The position numbers and the translations under genes are program-made. The notes below the pieces were generated by a model that saw nothing but the letters and a program-made list of their open reading frames with translations, made no database searches and was not told the DNA's origin. A DNA stretch of 48,846 nt, from contig JAFYRK010000114.1 of assembly GCA_017559545.1 (NCBI GenBank), forward strand, positions 1 to 48,846. The letters are read 5' to 3'. Source of the DNA: Bacteroidales bacterium (GTDB lineage: Bacteria; Bacteroidota; Bacteroidia; Bacteroidales; UBA932). Positions 39,347 to 48,085 of the stretch are shown in pieces (within the stretch, counting starts at the first letter, position 1; each line of letters begins with the position of its first letter).

Positions 39347-42300
39347 TTATAAAGCGCGAACAGCACGAACTTTGAACGTATTCTCTTTAAGAAAGTTGCC
39401 CTGACTCTCACCACTTGACAAACTCACAGCGAACGCAATGTCATTCCTGTAAGACACATCTTGATTAGACCAATACCAACCTTCAAGTGTCACACCTGTT
39501 TTAGACAAGATGGCATTGATTTCTCCCTTATTTACGTAAATTGTTTTCAACTGATTAACCGAAGGATATAACCAACCATCGCCATATGATAAACACCATT
39601 CTCTTGCAGCATACCAACTTAAAGACTGCTCATCGCAAGACATAAGCAACCCAGTAGCACAGATAATACCACTAGCATTGGATGTCGCACCTATTGGGGT
39701 AATGTAGGAACCTAGAATATAAGATTCACGTAATGCAGTACCATTACTGTCCACAAAGTTAAAATTGTGATTTACATACAGACATCCTCGATAAGAATTG
39801 AAGTCACCCCACATATAAGCGAGTGACAATAATTCATTGTTAATCAACGATATTACACTTAACCCAGTATTCTCCACCAAATTAATCTCCGAGATAGAAA
39901 GTCCATCTGCATAGAGAGTTTCAAGAGCTGTGTTGCTCTTTAGATTAAGAGCAGTAATGTCAACATTGTTACTCATGCGTAAATCCTTGAGTGACGTATT
40001 GCTACGAACATTGATTGCTGAGAGTTGGTTGTCGCTGACCCAAAGGGTTTCAAGTGCAGTATTGTTTGCTACCTTGAACTGGGTGAGATTATTGCCATTT
40101 ACCTTCAAAGTCACAAGACCAGTGTTATTGTCAACGTTGAGCTTAGCCAACTGGTTTGATGAACAGTCGAGGGTGATGAGTTCTGGATTTGAGTCCACAT
40201 TCAGGGTCTGGAGGTTACCGCCGTGAAGGTCGAGCACAGTGAGACCTGAGATATCTGAAACGTCTGTTCCCTCAAGAACTGAGCAACCGTATGCATGAAC
40301 CTCTTTGAAATATGGGCTCAAAGAGAGGTTGGTCAAAGCTGTGTTGCCATATCCGTTGAACACATCTATGTTGTCGTTAGACAGAACATTGAGATCTGTG
40401 AGCACTGAGCTATTAACTACAGTCAATGTCTTGAAGGGAGTATTTGCCACTGAGAACTTCAGTGATGCAGCCTGATCATAACCATTAACAGAGATGGTTG
40501 TACCGCTAACTGCGTTAGTTGAAACGTTCTGCAGGAAGAGTGACTGTAGCACTGCGCAGTTAGTAAGATCAAGTACCTCTACAGGGTTACCGTAGCATGA
40601 AAGTGATTCAAGCTTAGCCAAGGTGTGACAATCTACCACCTTAATATTGTTGTTTGAGCAGTTGAGATACACAAGGTTTGTGCATGACTCCAATCCTGTA
40701 AGGTCTGAGATTCCTTTGTTTGCACAGTTGACTGTGGTAACATTGTCTGCCTCAGCAATGCTGATGACTCCGTCGTAGTCGTCATCGTAGTTTGCAAGCA
40801 TATAGGTTTCCAATGCCTTATCTGGGAACACGAGACCGCCAGCGTTGAAAAATACATTTGTTGCATTATCTTTCTTGATTGTCATCTGCTCCTGATGTGC
40901 TGCATCCTTCACCCAAAGTTTAGCAAGGGAAGCATTGTCAGAGCAATCAACAGAAGCCAATGCAGAGTTTGCACTTACATCAAGGGATGCCAAATCATTA
41001 CCCGAGCAGTTCAATGTCTCAAGAGCCTTCAACGCTGTGAGGTCAAGAGTTACAATAGAGTTATCTGAGCAGTTCAATGTCTCGATAGACTTGCAGCCAT
41101 TGAGGTTAAGAGTGGTCAGAGCGTTCTTAGAGCAGTCAAGCATTGTGATCTTGCCACAGTTGTTGAGATATAGGCTTGTCAAAGAGTTTGAACGGCAGTA
41201 AACCAACTCCAGCTCTGTGTTCTTGTTCAAGTTCAGAGTGGTGAGTTTGTTAGACGAGCAGTCAAGTTCCTTCAGGGCTGTATTCTTTGAAAGATCAAGA
41301 ACAGTCAGACTGTTTGAGCGACAATAAAGAGTCTCAAGAGCAAGGAGATTCTTAAGGTTCAGGGTTGCGATATTGTTACCGCTACACTGAAGGTTTACGA
41401 GAGCCTTGTTGTTTGTAAGATTAAGAGCACCAAGGTCATTGTTTGAGCATGCAAGGTCAGTCAAGCCTACTGCCTCACTTACGTCCAATGTTGTAAGCTT
41501 GTTTCCAGAGCACTCCAAAGACACAAGTGCAGAACATCCAGAAAGGTCAAGGGTCTTGAGCTTATTGTTATTTACAACTACTTCTGTCAAAGCATTGTTA
41601 TGAGAAAGGTCAAGACTTGTGAGGCTGTGATATGCAGCATTGAGTGTCTTGAGGTTCTTCATATACTCGACTCCTGCGAGAGTGGCAATCTTAGTTGTGA
41701 CGTCAGACAAGTCAATTGACTCGATTTCCATAGCCTCATCTTCTGAGATTTCTCCGTCAGAGTCAGCATCAAAGTTCTCTACAAGATATGCCTTGAATGC
41801 AGCATCAGGAACATAGATAATATCTGTTGTCCATGGAATCATGTTGATATAGTCAGATGCAAGCTCATTATTACCGTCAGAAACGACAAGACATGCATTC
41901 GCAGAGATACGTCCAAGATAGAAATCATCGCTGAGATCTGCACCGGATGCGACAACTGTAAGCACGCCGCCCTCAGCTGTTACGCTGATAATCTCCATAT
42001 CAACAAAATCAACTGCGGCACGTGTCTGTGTGTGAACCGCCTTCATTGAAAGAGCATCTTCCCATACATCAGCAAGCTCATCAGCAGTTGCAGCAGGCTG
42101 GAGCTCGAAGTCAAATGTAGCTGAACCTGGAGTAATCTTTCCATTATTAGTATAGTACATAGTAGCTTTTCCATCTGAGTACTTAGGTATATACTCAATA
42201 GACTGTATTCTGGCAAGGATTGCTTCTATCTGATCTTGGATATCAGATATCTCAATCTGCATATTGTAGATAGATGTCTTGATAGACTTGATATCCTTCT

Positions 42301-43843
42301 CGCAAGCGGCAACCCTTGCTGTGAGAGCCTCGATTGCAGCATTGATTGTTGCCACTTCAGTATCAATGCGCGAGTTCAATGTCTCAACCTCTGCAGCAAT
42401 CTGTCCTGAAAGTTTACCGTCAAGAGTTGTGATGGCAGTGCTGATGGCAGCCTTATATGCCTCTGTGATTTCTTCTTTGGTTGCCTGGAGCTGAGCCTTA
42501 AGATTTTCAATTTCCTGAGCGTTGGCTGCAATCGCTGCTCCATTATTGTAAATAGCAGTAGCATTCTGAGCGATCAAAGATGCATTGGCTGCAATGTCTG
42601 CTGCATTTTCAGCGATAGCCTCTGCATTGGCTGCTATTGCTGCCTCTGCTGCTGTTGCACGACTCTTAAGAGTCTGTATTTCAGCCTGATTTGCCTTGAT
42701 AAGAGCATTATTATCATCAATGAGCTTCTTATTGGCATCAATATCTTTCGCATTATCAGCTATGAGTTTTGCGTTAGCCCTGATTGATTCTGCATTTGCG
42801 GAAATAGCACTTGAATTAGCCGCAACATTTCCGGCAACTGTCGCAAGCTCGCCGGAAAGAGCTGAAAGACTGCCATTAAGTTCATCAATTGCCGCACCAT
42901 TATCATCTATACGTGCTGTCAATGTCTGCTCCAAAGACTCTATCAGACCCATAAGATAGGTCTTCTGGCTTTCAAGCTGAGTCTCCAGACTGCTCTTTAA
43001 AGAAGAAAGTTTTGAATCAACCTGAGTCGCAGTGTAATACTTGGCAAGTTGAGTGTTTACCCAAGACTTCATATTTGTCTCAGATGTTGCAATTGCAGAT
43101 TTGATTTCAGCTTCGTAAGCTGCGGTAATCTCTTCTTTTGCAGAATTGATAGCGGCAGAGCAGTCTTTTGCCACTGCCTCAATCTCTTCCTTCATAGAAT
43201 CACGAAGACCAGCTGTCGCTGTAGCAAGCTCCTCTGCGACCTTTGCTTTGACAGTGGCATCAATATTAGTTATAGAAGAATTCAGCGTCTCTATCTGTGC
43301 CTGTATTCCTGAAACAATCTCCGCTAACGCATTGTAATTCTCAAGCGTAGCAAAGGTTGCAGACGCCCAATCCTTAGTATTCTTAATTTCGTCGTTGACA
43401 TAAGTCTTCAACGACTTGATCTGATTCTCAAGAGCGACCTTCTGGGCCTGCAGATCTGCGATAGACGTATTGATGGAATTCAGTTGTTCTGACACCAACG
43501 TTTTATACTCATCCAGAGTTGCAAGAATCTGTACCTTTTGTGCGTCCAGGTTGTCCTTTAACTCACTCTCAACATCCTCTATCTTCTTTTCAACTGAAGA
43601 CAAAGACTTCTCCAGCTCAGTTGCCTGAGTCTGAAGTGCAGTAATATACCCCTGTAACTGTGTATCCATTCTTTGCATATCCAGAATGGACGTACTGATT
43701 GAAGCCACCTGTTCAGACACAGTGGCAATCTTTTCATTTTCAATCTTGTCTACACGATTGTTAAGGTCATCTATCTCATCATTGTAACACGAGACAGAAA
43801 CAAGACAAAGCCCCATCAGGGCAGCAATTAGTGAACGTTTCAT
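39347..43843 (-). CDS. Giant coiled-coil and leucine-rich-repeat surface lipoprotein
   Basis: 1498 residues. Lipobox LVSVSC (Cys19). Residues about 22-575 are a very long coiled coil with heptads and NA/AANA-type repeats (SANAESIRANAKLIADNAK), like a stalk. A beta region follows at about 580-680. Two leucine-rich-repeat blocks, about 728-1000 and 1045-1330, use a 21-residue unit of the form LTxLDLSxNxALxxLxCSxN; each is preceded by VPDAAFKAYL/FPDKALETYM and an EF-hand-like loop (DADSDGEISEDE near 691-702, DDDYDGVISIAE near 1020-1031). The C-terminus (about 1360-1498, ending FKVRAVRAL) resembles DUF1566/Fibrobacter-type domains. A surface adhesin or ligand-capture fibre is inferred. The promoter carries the double TGAAC operator. 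Confidence 0.9.
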   Translation of the reverse strand: MKRSLIAALMGLCLVSVSCYNDEIDDLNNRVDKIENEKIATVSEQVASISTSILDMQRMDTQLQGYITALQTQATELEKSLSSVEKKIEDVESELKDNLDAQKVQILATLDEYKTLVSEQLNSINTSIADLQAQKVALENQIKSLKTYVNDEIKNTKDWASATFATLENYNALAEIVSGIQAQIETLNSSITNIDATVKAKVAEELATATAGLRDSMKEEIEAVAKDCSAAINSAKEEITAAYEAEIKSAIATSETNMKSWVNTQLAKYYTATQVDSKLSSLKSSLETQLESQKTYLMGLIESLEQTLTARIDDNGAAIDELNGSLSALSGELATVAGNVAANSSAISANAESIRANAKLIADNAKDIDANKKLIDDNNALIKANQAEIQTLKSRATAAEAAIAANAEAIAENAADIAANASLIAQNATAIYNNGAAIAANAQEIENLKAQLQATKEEITEAYKAAISTAITTLDGKLSGQIAAEVETLNSRIDTEVATINAAIEALTARVAACEKDIKSIKTSIYNMQIEISDIQDQIEAILARIQSIEYIPKYSDGKATMYYTNNGKITPGSATFDFELQPAATADELADVWEDALSMKAVHTQTRAAVDFVDMEIISVTAEGGVLTVVASGADLSDDFYLGRISANACLVVSDGNNELASDYINMIPWTTDIIYVPDAAFKAYLVENFDADSDGEISEDEAMEIESIDLSDVTTKIATLAGVEYMKNLKTLNAAYHSLTSLDLSHNNALTEVVVNNNKLKTLDLSGCSALVSLECSGNKLTTLDVSEAVGLTDLACSNNDLGALNLTNNKALVNLQCSGNNIATLNLKNLLALETLYCRSNSLTVLDLSKNTALKELDCSSNKLTTLNLNKNTELELVYCRSNSLTSLYLNNCGKITMLDCSKNALTTLNLNGCKSIETLNCSDNSIVTLDLTALKALETLNCSGNDLASLDVSANSALASVDCSDNASLAKLWVKDAAHQEQMTIKKDNATNVFFNAGGLVFPDKALETYMLANYDDDYDGVISIAEADNVTTVNCANKGISDLTGLESCTNLVYLNCSNNNIKVVDCHTLAKLESLSCYGNPVEVLDLTNCAVLQSLFLQNVSTNAVSGTTISVNGYDQAASLKFSVANTPFKTLTVVNSSVLTDLNVLSNDNIDVFNGYGNTALTNLSLSPYFKEVHAYGCSVLEGTDVSDISGLTVLDLHGGNLQTLNVDSNPELITLDCSSNQLAKLNVDNNTGLVTLKVNGNNLTQFKVANNTALETLWVSDNQLSAINVRSNTSLKDLRMSNNVDITALNLKSNTALETLYADGLSISEINLVENTGLSVISLINNELLSLAYMWGDFNSYRGCLYVNHNFNFVDSNGTALRESYILGSYITPIGATSNASGIICATGLLMSCDEQSLSWYAAREWCLSYGDGWLYPSVNQLKTIYVNKGEINAILSKTGVTLEGWYWSNQDVSYRNDIAFAVSLSSGESQGNFLKENTFKVRAVRAL

Positions 43844-43878
43844 GGTTGTATAGTAATTTCATTGATTTCAAAACCAAA

Positions 43879-43928
43879 CAAAATTACCACACGGTTATCC
43901 ATCAATCAAGTTCACATTAGTTCATTTG
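43879..43928 (-). promoter_or_regulatory. Promoter with double TGAAC operator, site 2
   Basis: On the minus strand: TGAACT, four bases, TGAACT (plus-strand AGTTCACATTAGTTCA, 43909-43924), then CTTG (43910-43907) and, 20 bases on, TAATTTTG (43886-43879). ATG at 43843. The 25-base core at 43904-43928 is identical to that at site 1 (37667-37691). The A/T block GAAAATATTGA recurs at 43935-43945. Confidence 0.75.
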
Positions 43929-43956
43929 AAGAGTGAAAATATTGATCACGACTTGA

Positions 43957-44204
43957 ACAATTATAGAAAGAGGTCTAGAAATTCCATTCGCTTTGTGGAT
44001 GACTCGATGAGGAAAGGACTTCTACCAACTTTGCAACGAGTTCAACCTCTATCTTAGGGCCAAGTATATATCACTTGACTCATTTGAACCGTTGTGAACT
44101 TGACCGGCGGTCATTATCAACTTAATTTTGTCAAAGAAATATTAAAATCAGGCAATATAAACTTCGACTCAACAAAAGAACTTGATGCCTTCAAGCCATC
44201 ATAA
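43957..44204 (+). pseudogene. Possible degraded plus-strand coding remnants
   Basis: In one frame, protein-like text ends FALWMTR, a TGA, then GKDFYQLCNEFNLYLRAKY and on to SFEPL before a TGA at 44095-44097. A second frame opens at GTG 44094 and reads VNLTGGHYQLNFVKEILKSG onward to KELDAFKPS, ending at TAA 44202-44204. No family is recognised. The second part overlaps the site-3 promoter, so at most one of the two readings is functional now. Confidence 0.3.
44081..44130 (+). promoter_or_regulatory. Promoter with double TGAAC operator, site 3 (divergent)
   Basis: On the plus strand: TGAACC, four bases, TGAACT (44085-44100), CTTG (44099-44102), 20 bases, then TAATTTTG (44123-44130). It diverges from the giant lipoprotein promoter and points toward the genes at 44419 and 44908, leaving a leader of about 280 bases. 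Confidence 0.65.
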
Positions 44205-44418
44205 CGCCAATACCATAAACTACCTTCTGTACACTGATCCCGCAAACATGCGCATTAACTTAACAATCCGAACGACATTGTTGAAGCATAAATAATTTGC
44301 ATGAACACTAGTAGATAGAATTGTATTTTTAACGAATTATATGTTATCAGTAGAGTTAATGAGGTGCTAGCTACTTGATAATGGATGTTGCACTTAAAGA
44401 ACCTCACATTATTGTCTT
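44205..44418. other. AT-rich gap before the small lipoprotein gene
   Basis: I see no reading frame with a plausible start and no terminator. If site 3 is used, this is the leader of the downstream transcript. Confidence 0.4.
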
Positions 44419-44814
44419 ATGAAAAAACTATGTTTCATTCTAGGAGTTTTATTTTTAACATCTTGTTATGGAAATTACCGTCAAGGTGGCGAATCATCCA
44501 ATTCAACGACTACTAACGATTACAACAATGAAGTGAATGAGCCAGTGTACGAGGTTCATCAACATACCACTAATTGTGTTAGCATATATTGCGACGATGG
44601 TTACTCCTACAAAGATGTCTATGTTAAAAATGTCTGTGACCACATGATCAATAGCGTAAAAATAAAATATAGATGTGTTCCAGAAAATCCCATCTCTCCT
44701 GGTGTTAGCACTGCGACATTTAATCATTTATCTCCAGGTAAAGCAGAGAGGATTACATTGAGTTGTAACGGACATGAAGTATCTGTTATAATTCAAGATA
44801 TCATTATAAAATAA
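44419..44814 (+). CDS. Small lipoprotein of unknown function
   Basis: 131 residues. Signal peptide LGVLFLTSC (lipobox, Cys16), a Ser/Thr/Asn-rich low-complexity stretch (about 20-40), then a beta-rich domain with five cysteines (CVSIYC, VC, RC, SC), which suggests disulfides outside the cytoplasm, ending VIIQDIIIK. No family recognised. It lies 93 bases before the WG-repeat gene on the same strand, so they may share a transcript started at site 3. A/T content is higher than in the housekeeping genes. Confidence 0.75.
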   Translation: MKKLCFILGVLFLTSCYGNYRQGGESSNSTTTNDYNNEVNEPVYEVHQHTTNCVSIYCDDGYSYKDVYVKNVCDHMINSVKIKYRCVPENPISPGVSTATFNHLSPGKAERITLSCNGHEVSVIIQDIIIK

Positions 44815-44907
44815 GAATTTGACTAGGGCTGTATTCGCGGTTACCTTTCCCGAAACATTAACCCTCAGATAAATTCTGATTTATTTAACCATTATAATAC
44901 TAAGAAT

Positions 44908-46491
44908 ATGCGCCGAACATATACCACTTTGATTATAATCTTGGCAATAGCGCTTATCGCAGGCTTTGTTGTTCTTAAAAGAAAGACAACCCCTATTTGG
45001 GTCGATAGCACTAGCAGTAATGGGTTGACCATGGTCATGAATAGAGATAATATGTATAATTTCGTAAATGAGTATGGTTCGAGAATTACATATATGTATA
45101 AATATTCTGACGCTATGCCATTCTGCGAAGGATATACATTTGTCAAGATGGGGGAAGCAGACACGTGGACAATGATAGACACTAAAGGCAATTGTGTTGG
45201 TAATTGTAATTTTAATGAAGTAAAGCCGTTCAAAAATGGATATGCTTGGGTCAAGACTGATGATGGCAGTGCTAATCTTATAGATACAGGCTGCCGACTT
45301 GTTCTTCCTCAGGGGCAGTATATAGACGTGGATCAGGATGTTCATGATGACGTGATAATCGTACAGAATTATGATGGATTATATGGTTATGCAACCACTG
45401 AAGGACGAGAGATTATCAAGCCTGCTTACAAGCATGTTGAACCTTTCACGCATGAACTTGCGCAGGTTAAGTCCGGTGAGTATATGACCATAATAAACAG
45501 TAAGGGTGAGCAGCTTTGTCCGGCTATATTTGCGGGGTTTGAAATCACTGAGGATGCAGTATTTCCATACATAGATGAGTATGAGGATAAATATGGGCAT
45601 AAGTCTGACAGAAAATTATACGGCGTAATGACCAAAGAGGGCAAATGGCTGCTCCCGTGCTGTTTTACCGAGTACAAAGCACCTTCCGAAGGTGTTGTGA
45701 TAATGGCCGTTCAAAACTCTTCAGTCTCAGATCGATACTATAAATACTTTTCCATGACTGATGGAAATGAACTATTCAATACATCCTTCAAGAAAGCCAC
45801 TCCTTTTAAAAACGGTAAAGCAAGAGTCGGCTGGCCTCATGATGAATATGATCTAGACCTTCAGGGTAATGTTGTGATTGACGAAAATGAAAGATGGCTA
45901 TTAGGTACATGGGTGTCCACTATGGATGCACTAGGATATTCAAAGATCAGATTTACTCCAGGTGGTAATGTTGCCCTCTCTTTTTATGCTCCATATTCTT
46001 CTTATTCATATGGAGGCGGTTATGGTACATTCACTGCAAATAGTAATTCCGTTACCCTTAGACTGGAAGATGGTTCTGAATTTTGCGAAGTTATTTCACC
46101 TACTTCTATGACGATGGGAAAGCATCATCTTACCAAGATAGAAGATTACAAGGGATCTCCGAAAAACAAGTATCTAAACAAATACACATACACAGAAGAA
46201 ATGTATAAAGCCAATCCTTGGAAAAGGAATGTATCTCAATGGTATATAGGACAATGGAGTGATACAGAAGGAAACAGGGCTGTAATTACTGAAGATGAAT
46301 TTATCTATACAGTGAAGGGAGGAAAGACAGAAAGGACAAAATACTTGGTATCAGGACCAACTGTCAAAGCTACTATTAGTGGATATGGCCACTTTACCTT
46401 GGTACAAAGCTCCATGGTTATAAAGGTAAAACCTGAGTCGGGAGGACGTTATAGTTCTTGGTCAATGTATTTAGAATCCGCAGCAAAATAA
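44908..46491 (+). CDS. WG-repeat-containing membrane-anchored protein
   Basis: 527 residues. One N-terminal membrane anchor (TLIIILAIALIAGFVVL) with no lipobox, then WG-type repeats such as GYTFVKMGEADTWTMIDTKGNCVG, GYAWVKTDDGSANLIDTG, ELAQVKSGEYMTIINSKGE and LYGVMTKEGKWLLPC, about residues 50-330. The last 190 residues hold two lipocalin-like stretches (WLLGTWVSTMDALGYSKIRFTPGG; WYIGQWSDTEGNRAVITEDEF). It is likely an envelope protein facing the periplasm. Ligand unknown. It is A/T-rich with rarer codons compared with lysS or parC, consistent with an accessory origin. Confidence 0.85.
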   Translation: MRRTYTTLIIILAIALIAGFVVLKRKTTPIWVDSTSSNGLTMVMNRDNMYNFVNEYGSRITYMYKYSDAMPFCEGYTFVKMGEADTWTMIDTKGNCVGNCNFNEVKPFKNGYAWVKTDDGSANLIDTGCRLVLPQGQYIDVDQDVHDDVIIVQNYDGLYGYATTEGREIIKPAYKHVEPFTHELAQVKSGEYMTIINSKGEQLCPAIFAGFEITEDAVFPYIDEYEDKYGHKSDRKLYGVMTKEGKWLLPCCFTEYKAPSEGVVIMAVQNSSVSDRYYKYFSMTDGNELFNTSFKKATPFKNGKARVGWPHDEYDLDLQGNVVIDENERWLLGTWVSTMDALGYSKIRFTPGGNVALSFYAPYSSYSYGGGYGTFTANSNSVTLRLEDGSEFCEVISPTSMTMGKHHLTKIEDYKGSPKNKYLNKYTYTEEMYKANPWKRNVSQWYIGQWSDTEGNRAVITEDEFIYTVKGGKTERTKYLVSGPTVKATISGYGHFTLVQSSMVIKVKPESGGRYSSWSMYLESAAK

Positions 46492-46541
46492 TTGATTGTG
46501 AAAAGCGCCCTATCCCTCATAGTGTTCTTAGACATGTACCC

Positions 46542-48026
46542 TTAACTCCCATACCCCTCCATGAGGCCTTCCCAGTGAGGGATGTGGTCGAGATACCAGT
46601 CGACGTATTGCCATGGACATATTATGACAAAATCTTCATGAGTCCCCTGGAAGGCAGACTCTGCCGCACTTGCAAGCACAGGGCCGCTGCCATGAAGCCT
46701 GACGGAACGCAGATCCGCACAATCCTGGAAGGCACCTTCGGAGATGGATGTGATTGTAGCGGGGAGAGCAATGGAAGTCAACCCTGATGAAGAGAACATG
46801 TAAGGTGATATGTTCTTAAGGCCGACGAACCACTGAAAATTATCGAAGGAAGTATATTCGGCTCCAGAGAATGCATATTCCGGGGCCGTTGTTGCATCTG
46901 CCGCTTCCCCATACGACAGGTAACCGTCACCATTCAAATCCCAGAGCGTCACGCACTTCCTCTCCACTGCCGGACATTCAAATTCCATGATGTCGGAGGC
47001 AGTATGCTGAATGACCTTTACAATAATCGTCTCCGTCAAACCTTCTTCTACATACAGTTTCTGTACACGGACCTTCTCCGTACGTATCTCATCAGTACGG
47101 TTTTTTCTGAAAGTCATCTGAAGGTCATCACCGAATTTTATTGCAGCCATCCATGTCCCCAGAGACTCATTACCTTGATCGTCAATCTGCATGACAGACA
47201 AAGGTCTCTTTACTGATTCCGGAAGAGGGTAAGCATAACTGCGGGTCTCAACATGGGGCACGTGCAGTTCATACATAGGGATCCGCTTCTGACGCACAAG
47301 AACAGTGTGACTACAATCATGTTCAAGACTTCTGAACAGAACTTCACATGAACGGTCCTGCTCGCAATAGTTATAGTCGACAATCAGACAACATCTTGTG
47401 GATGTCGATTCCGCACAGGTCAGCCATGGAGCGTTTTCAGGTATGATGACCTCATATTCAACATTGGATTTCACTGATATGAAGCGGCTTGCACAGGTGC
47501 CTGAAAAGTCCAGCTCGGTCATAGAGAGCTCAAAGTAAAGTTCTTCTGGAACCACAGGAATTTCCGGATCGGGGCCGGGTACGGGATCAGGCCCTGGTTC
47601 AGGTTCCGGATCCACCGGAACCTCAGGATCATCCGGATCTTCCGGCTGGTCTGGAGGAGAAACCGGCTCGATAGGAGTTCTGAAGCGGTGTACAGAGGAT
47701 TTGACGACATTGCGGCCGTTACTTATATATGCATAATATACATATTCCTTATCCCAGTCAAGATCGTATATGGTTGTACTGAAATTCCTGCCGATCATAT
47801 ATGTCTTGACATTACGCATGTCTACCTCAGACTGGCCGTACATGAAACCGCACTCCACTATACCGCCCGTCTGTCCTATGACAGATGAGTTAAGTGTCAC
47901 GGAGTTGCCTTCTACCGCTTCAGAAGCCTCCTTAATCACCGGAATGTTCTCATAGATTTCCGGACGAAGGCATGAGGTCCAAAGCAGCAGAACTACCATT
48001 ATATATATGACATGTTTCGCGGTCAT
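46542..48026 (-). CDS. BspA-type LRR lipoprotein with Pro-rich linker
   Basis: 494 residues. Lipobox VLLLWTSC (Cys19). Residues about 25-115 look like a fibronectin-III-type domain. A linker of repeated Pro/Asp/Glu units (DPEVPVDPEPEPGPDPVPGP) spans about 120-160. A BACON-like Ig domain follows (about 165-250), then further beta domains, an EF-hand/dockerin-like LWDLNGDGYLSYGEAAD near 365-382, and a BspA-type leucine-rich segment (LTSIALPATITSISEGAFQDC) at about 415-450. Probably surface exposed and binding protein or glycan. It is divergent from the second carbonic-anhydrase copy. Confidence 0.88.
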   Translation of the reverse strand: MTAKHVIYIMVVLLLWTSCLRPEIYENIPVIKEASEAVEGNSVTLNSSVIGQTGGIVECGFMYGQSEVDMRNVKTYMIGRNFSTTIYDLDWDKEYVYYAYISNGRNVVKSSVHRFRTPIEPVSPPDQPEDPDDPEVPVDPEPEPGPDPVPGPDPEIPVVPEELYFELSMTELDFSGTCASRFISVKSNVEYEVIIPENAPWLTCAESTSTRCCLIVDYNYCEQDRSCEVLFRSLEHDCSHTVLVRQKRIPMYELHVPHVETRSYAYPLPESVKRPLSVMQIDDQGNESLGTWMAAIKFGDDLQMTFRKNRTDEIRTEKVRVQKLYVEEGLTETIIVKVIQHTASDIMEFECPAVERKCVTLWDLNGDGYLSYGEAADATTAPEYAFSGAEYTSFDNFQWFVGLKNISPYMFSSSGLTSIALPATITSISEGAFQDCADLRSVRLHGSGPVLASAAESAFQGTHEDFVIICPWQYVDWYLDHIPHWEGLMEGYGS

Positions 48027-48044
48027 GATGTGTCAAGACATTCG

Positions 48045-48052
48045 CAAAAATA
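48045..48052 (-). promoter_or_regulatory. -7 box for the BspA-type lipoprotein gene
   Basis: The minus strand reads TATTTTTG, 18 bases before the ATG at 48026, the spacing seen in several other genes here. -33 not recognised. Confidence 0.5.
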
Positions 48053-48073
48053 ACTAAAATCGCAGAATATGCA

Positions 48074-48081
48074 TATATTTG
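48074..48081 (+). promoter_or_regulatory. -7 box for the second gamma-carbonic-anhydrase gene
   Basis: TATATTTG ends only four bases before the ATG at 48086. If used, the mRNA would start at or next to the ATG (leaderless), unlike copy 1, whose box ends 18 bases before its ATG. Confidence 0.45.
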
Positions 48082-48085
48082 CACC

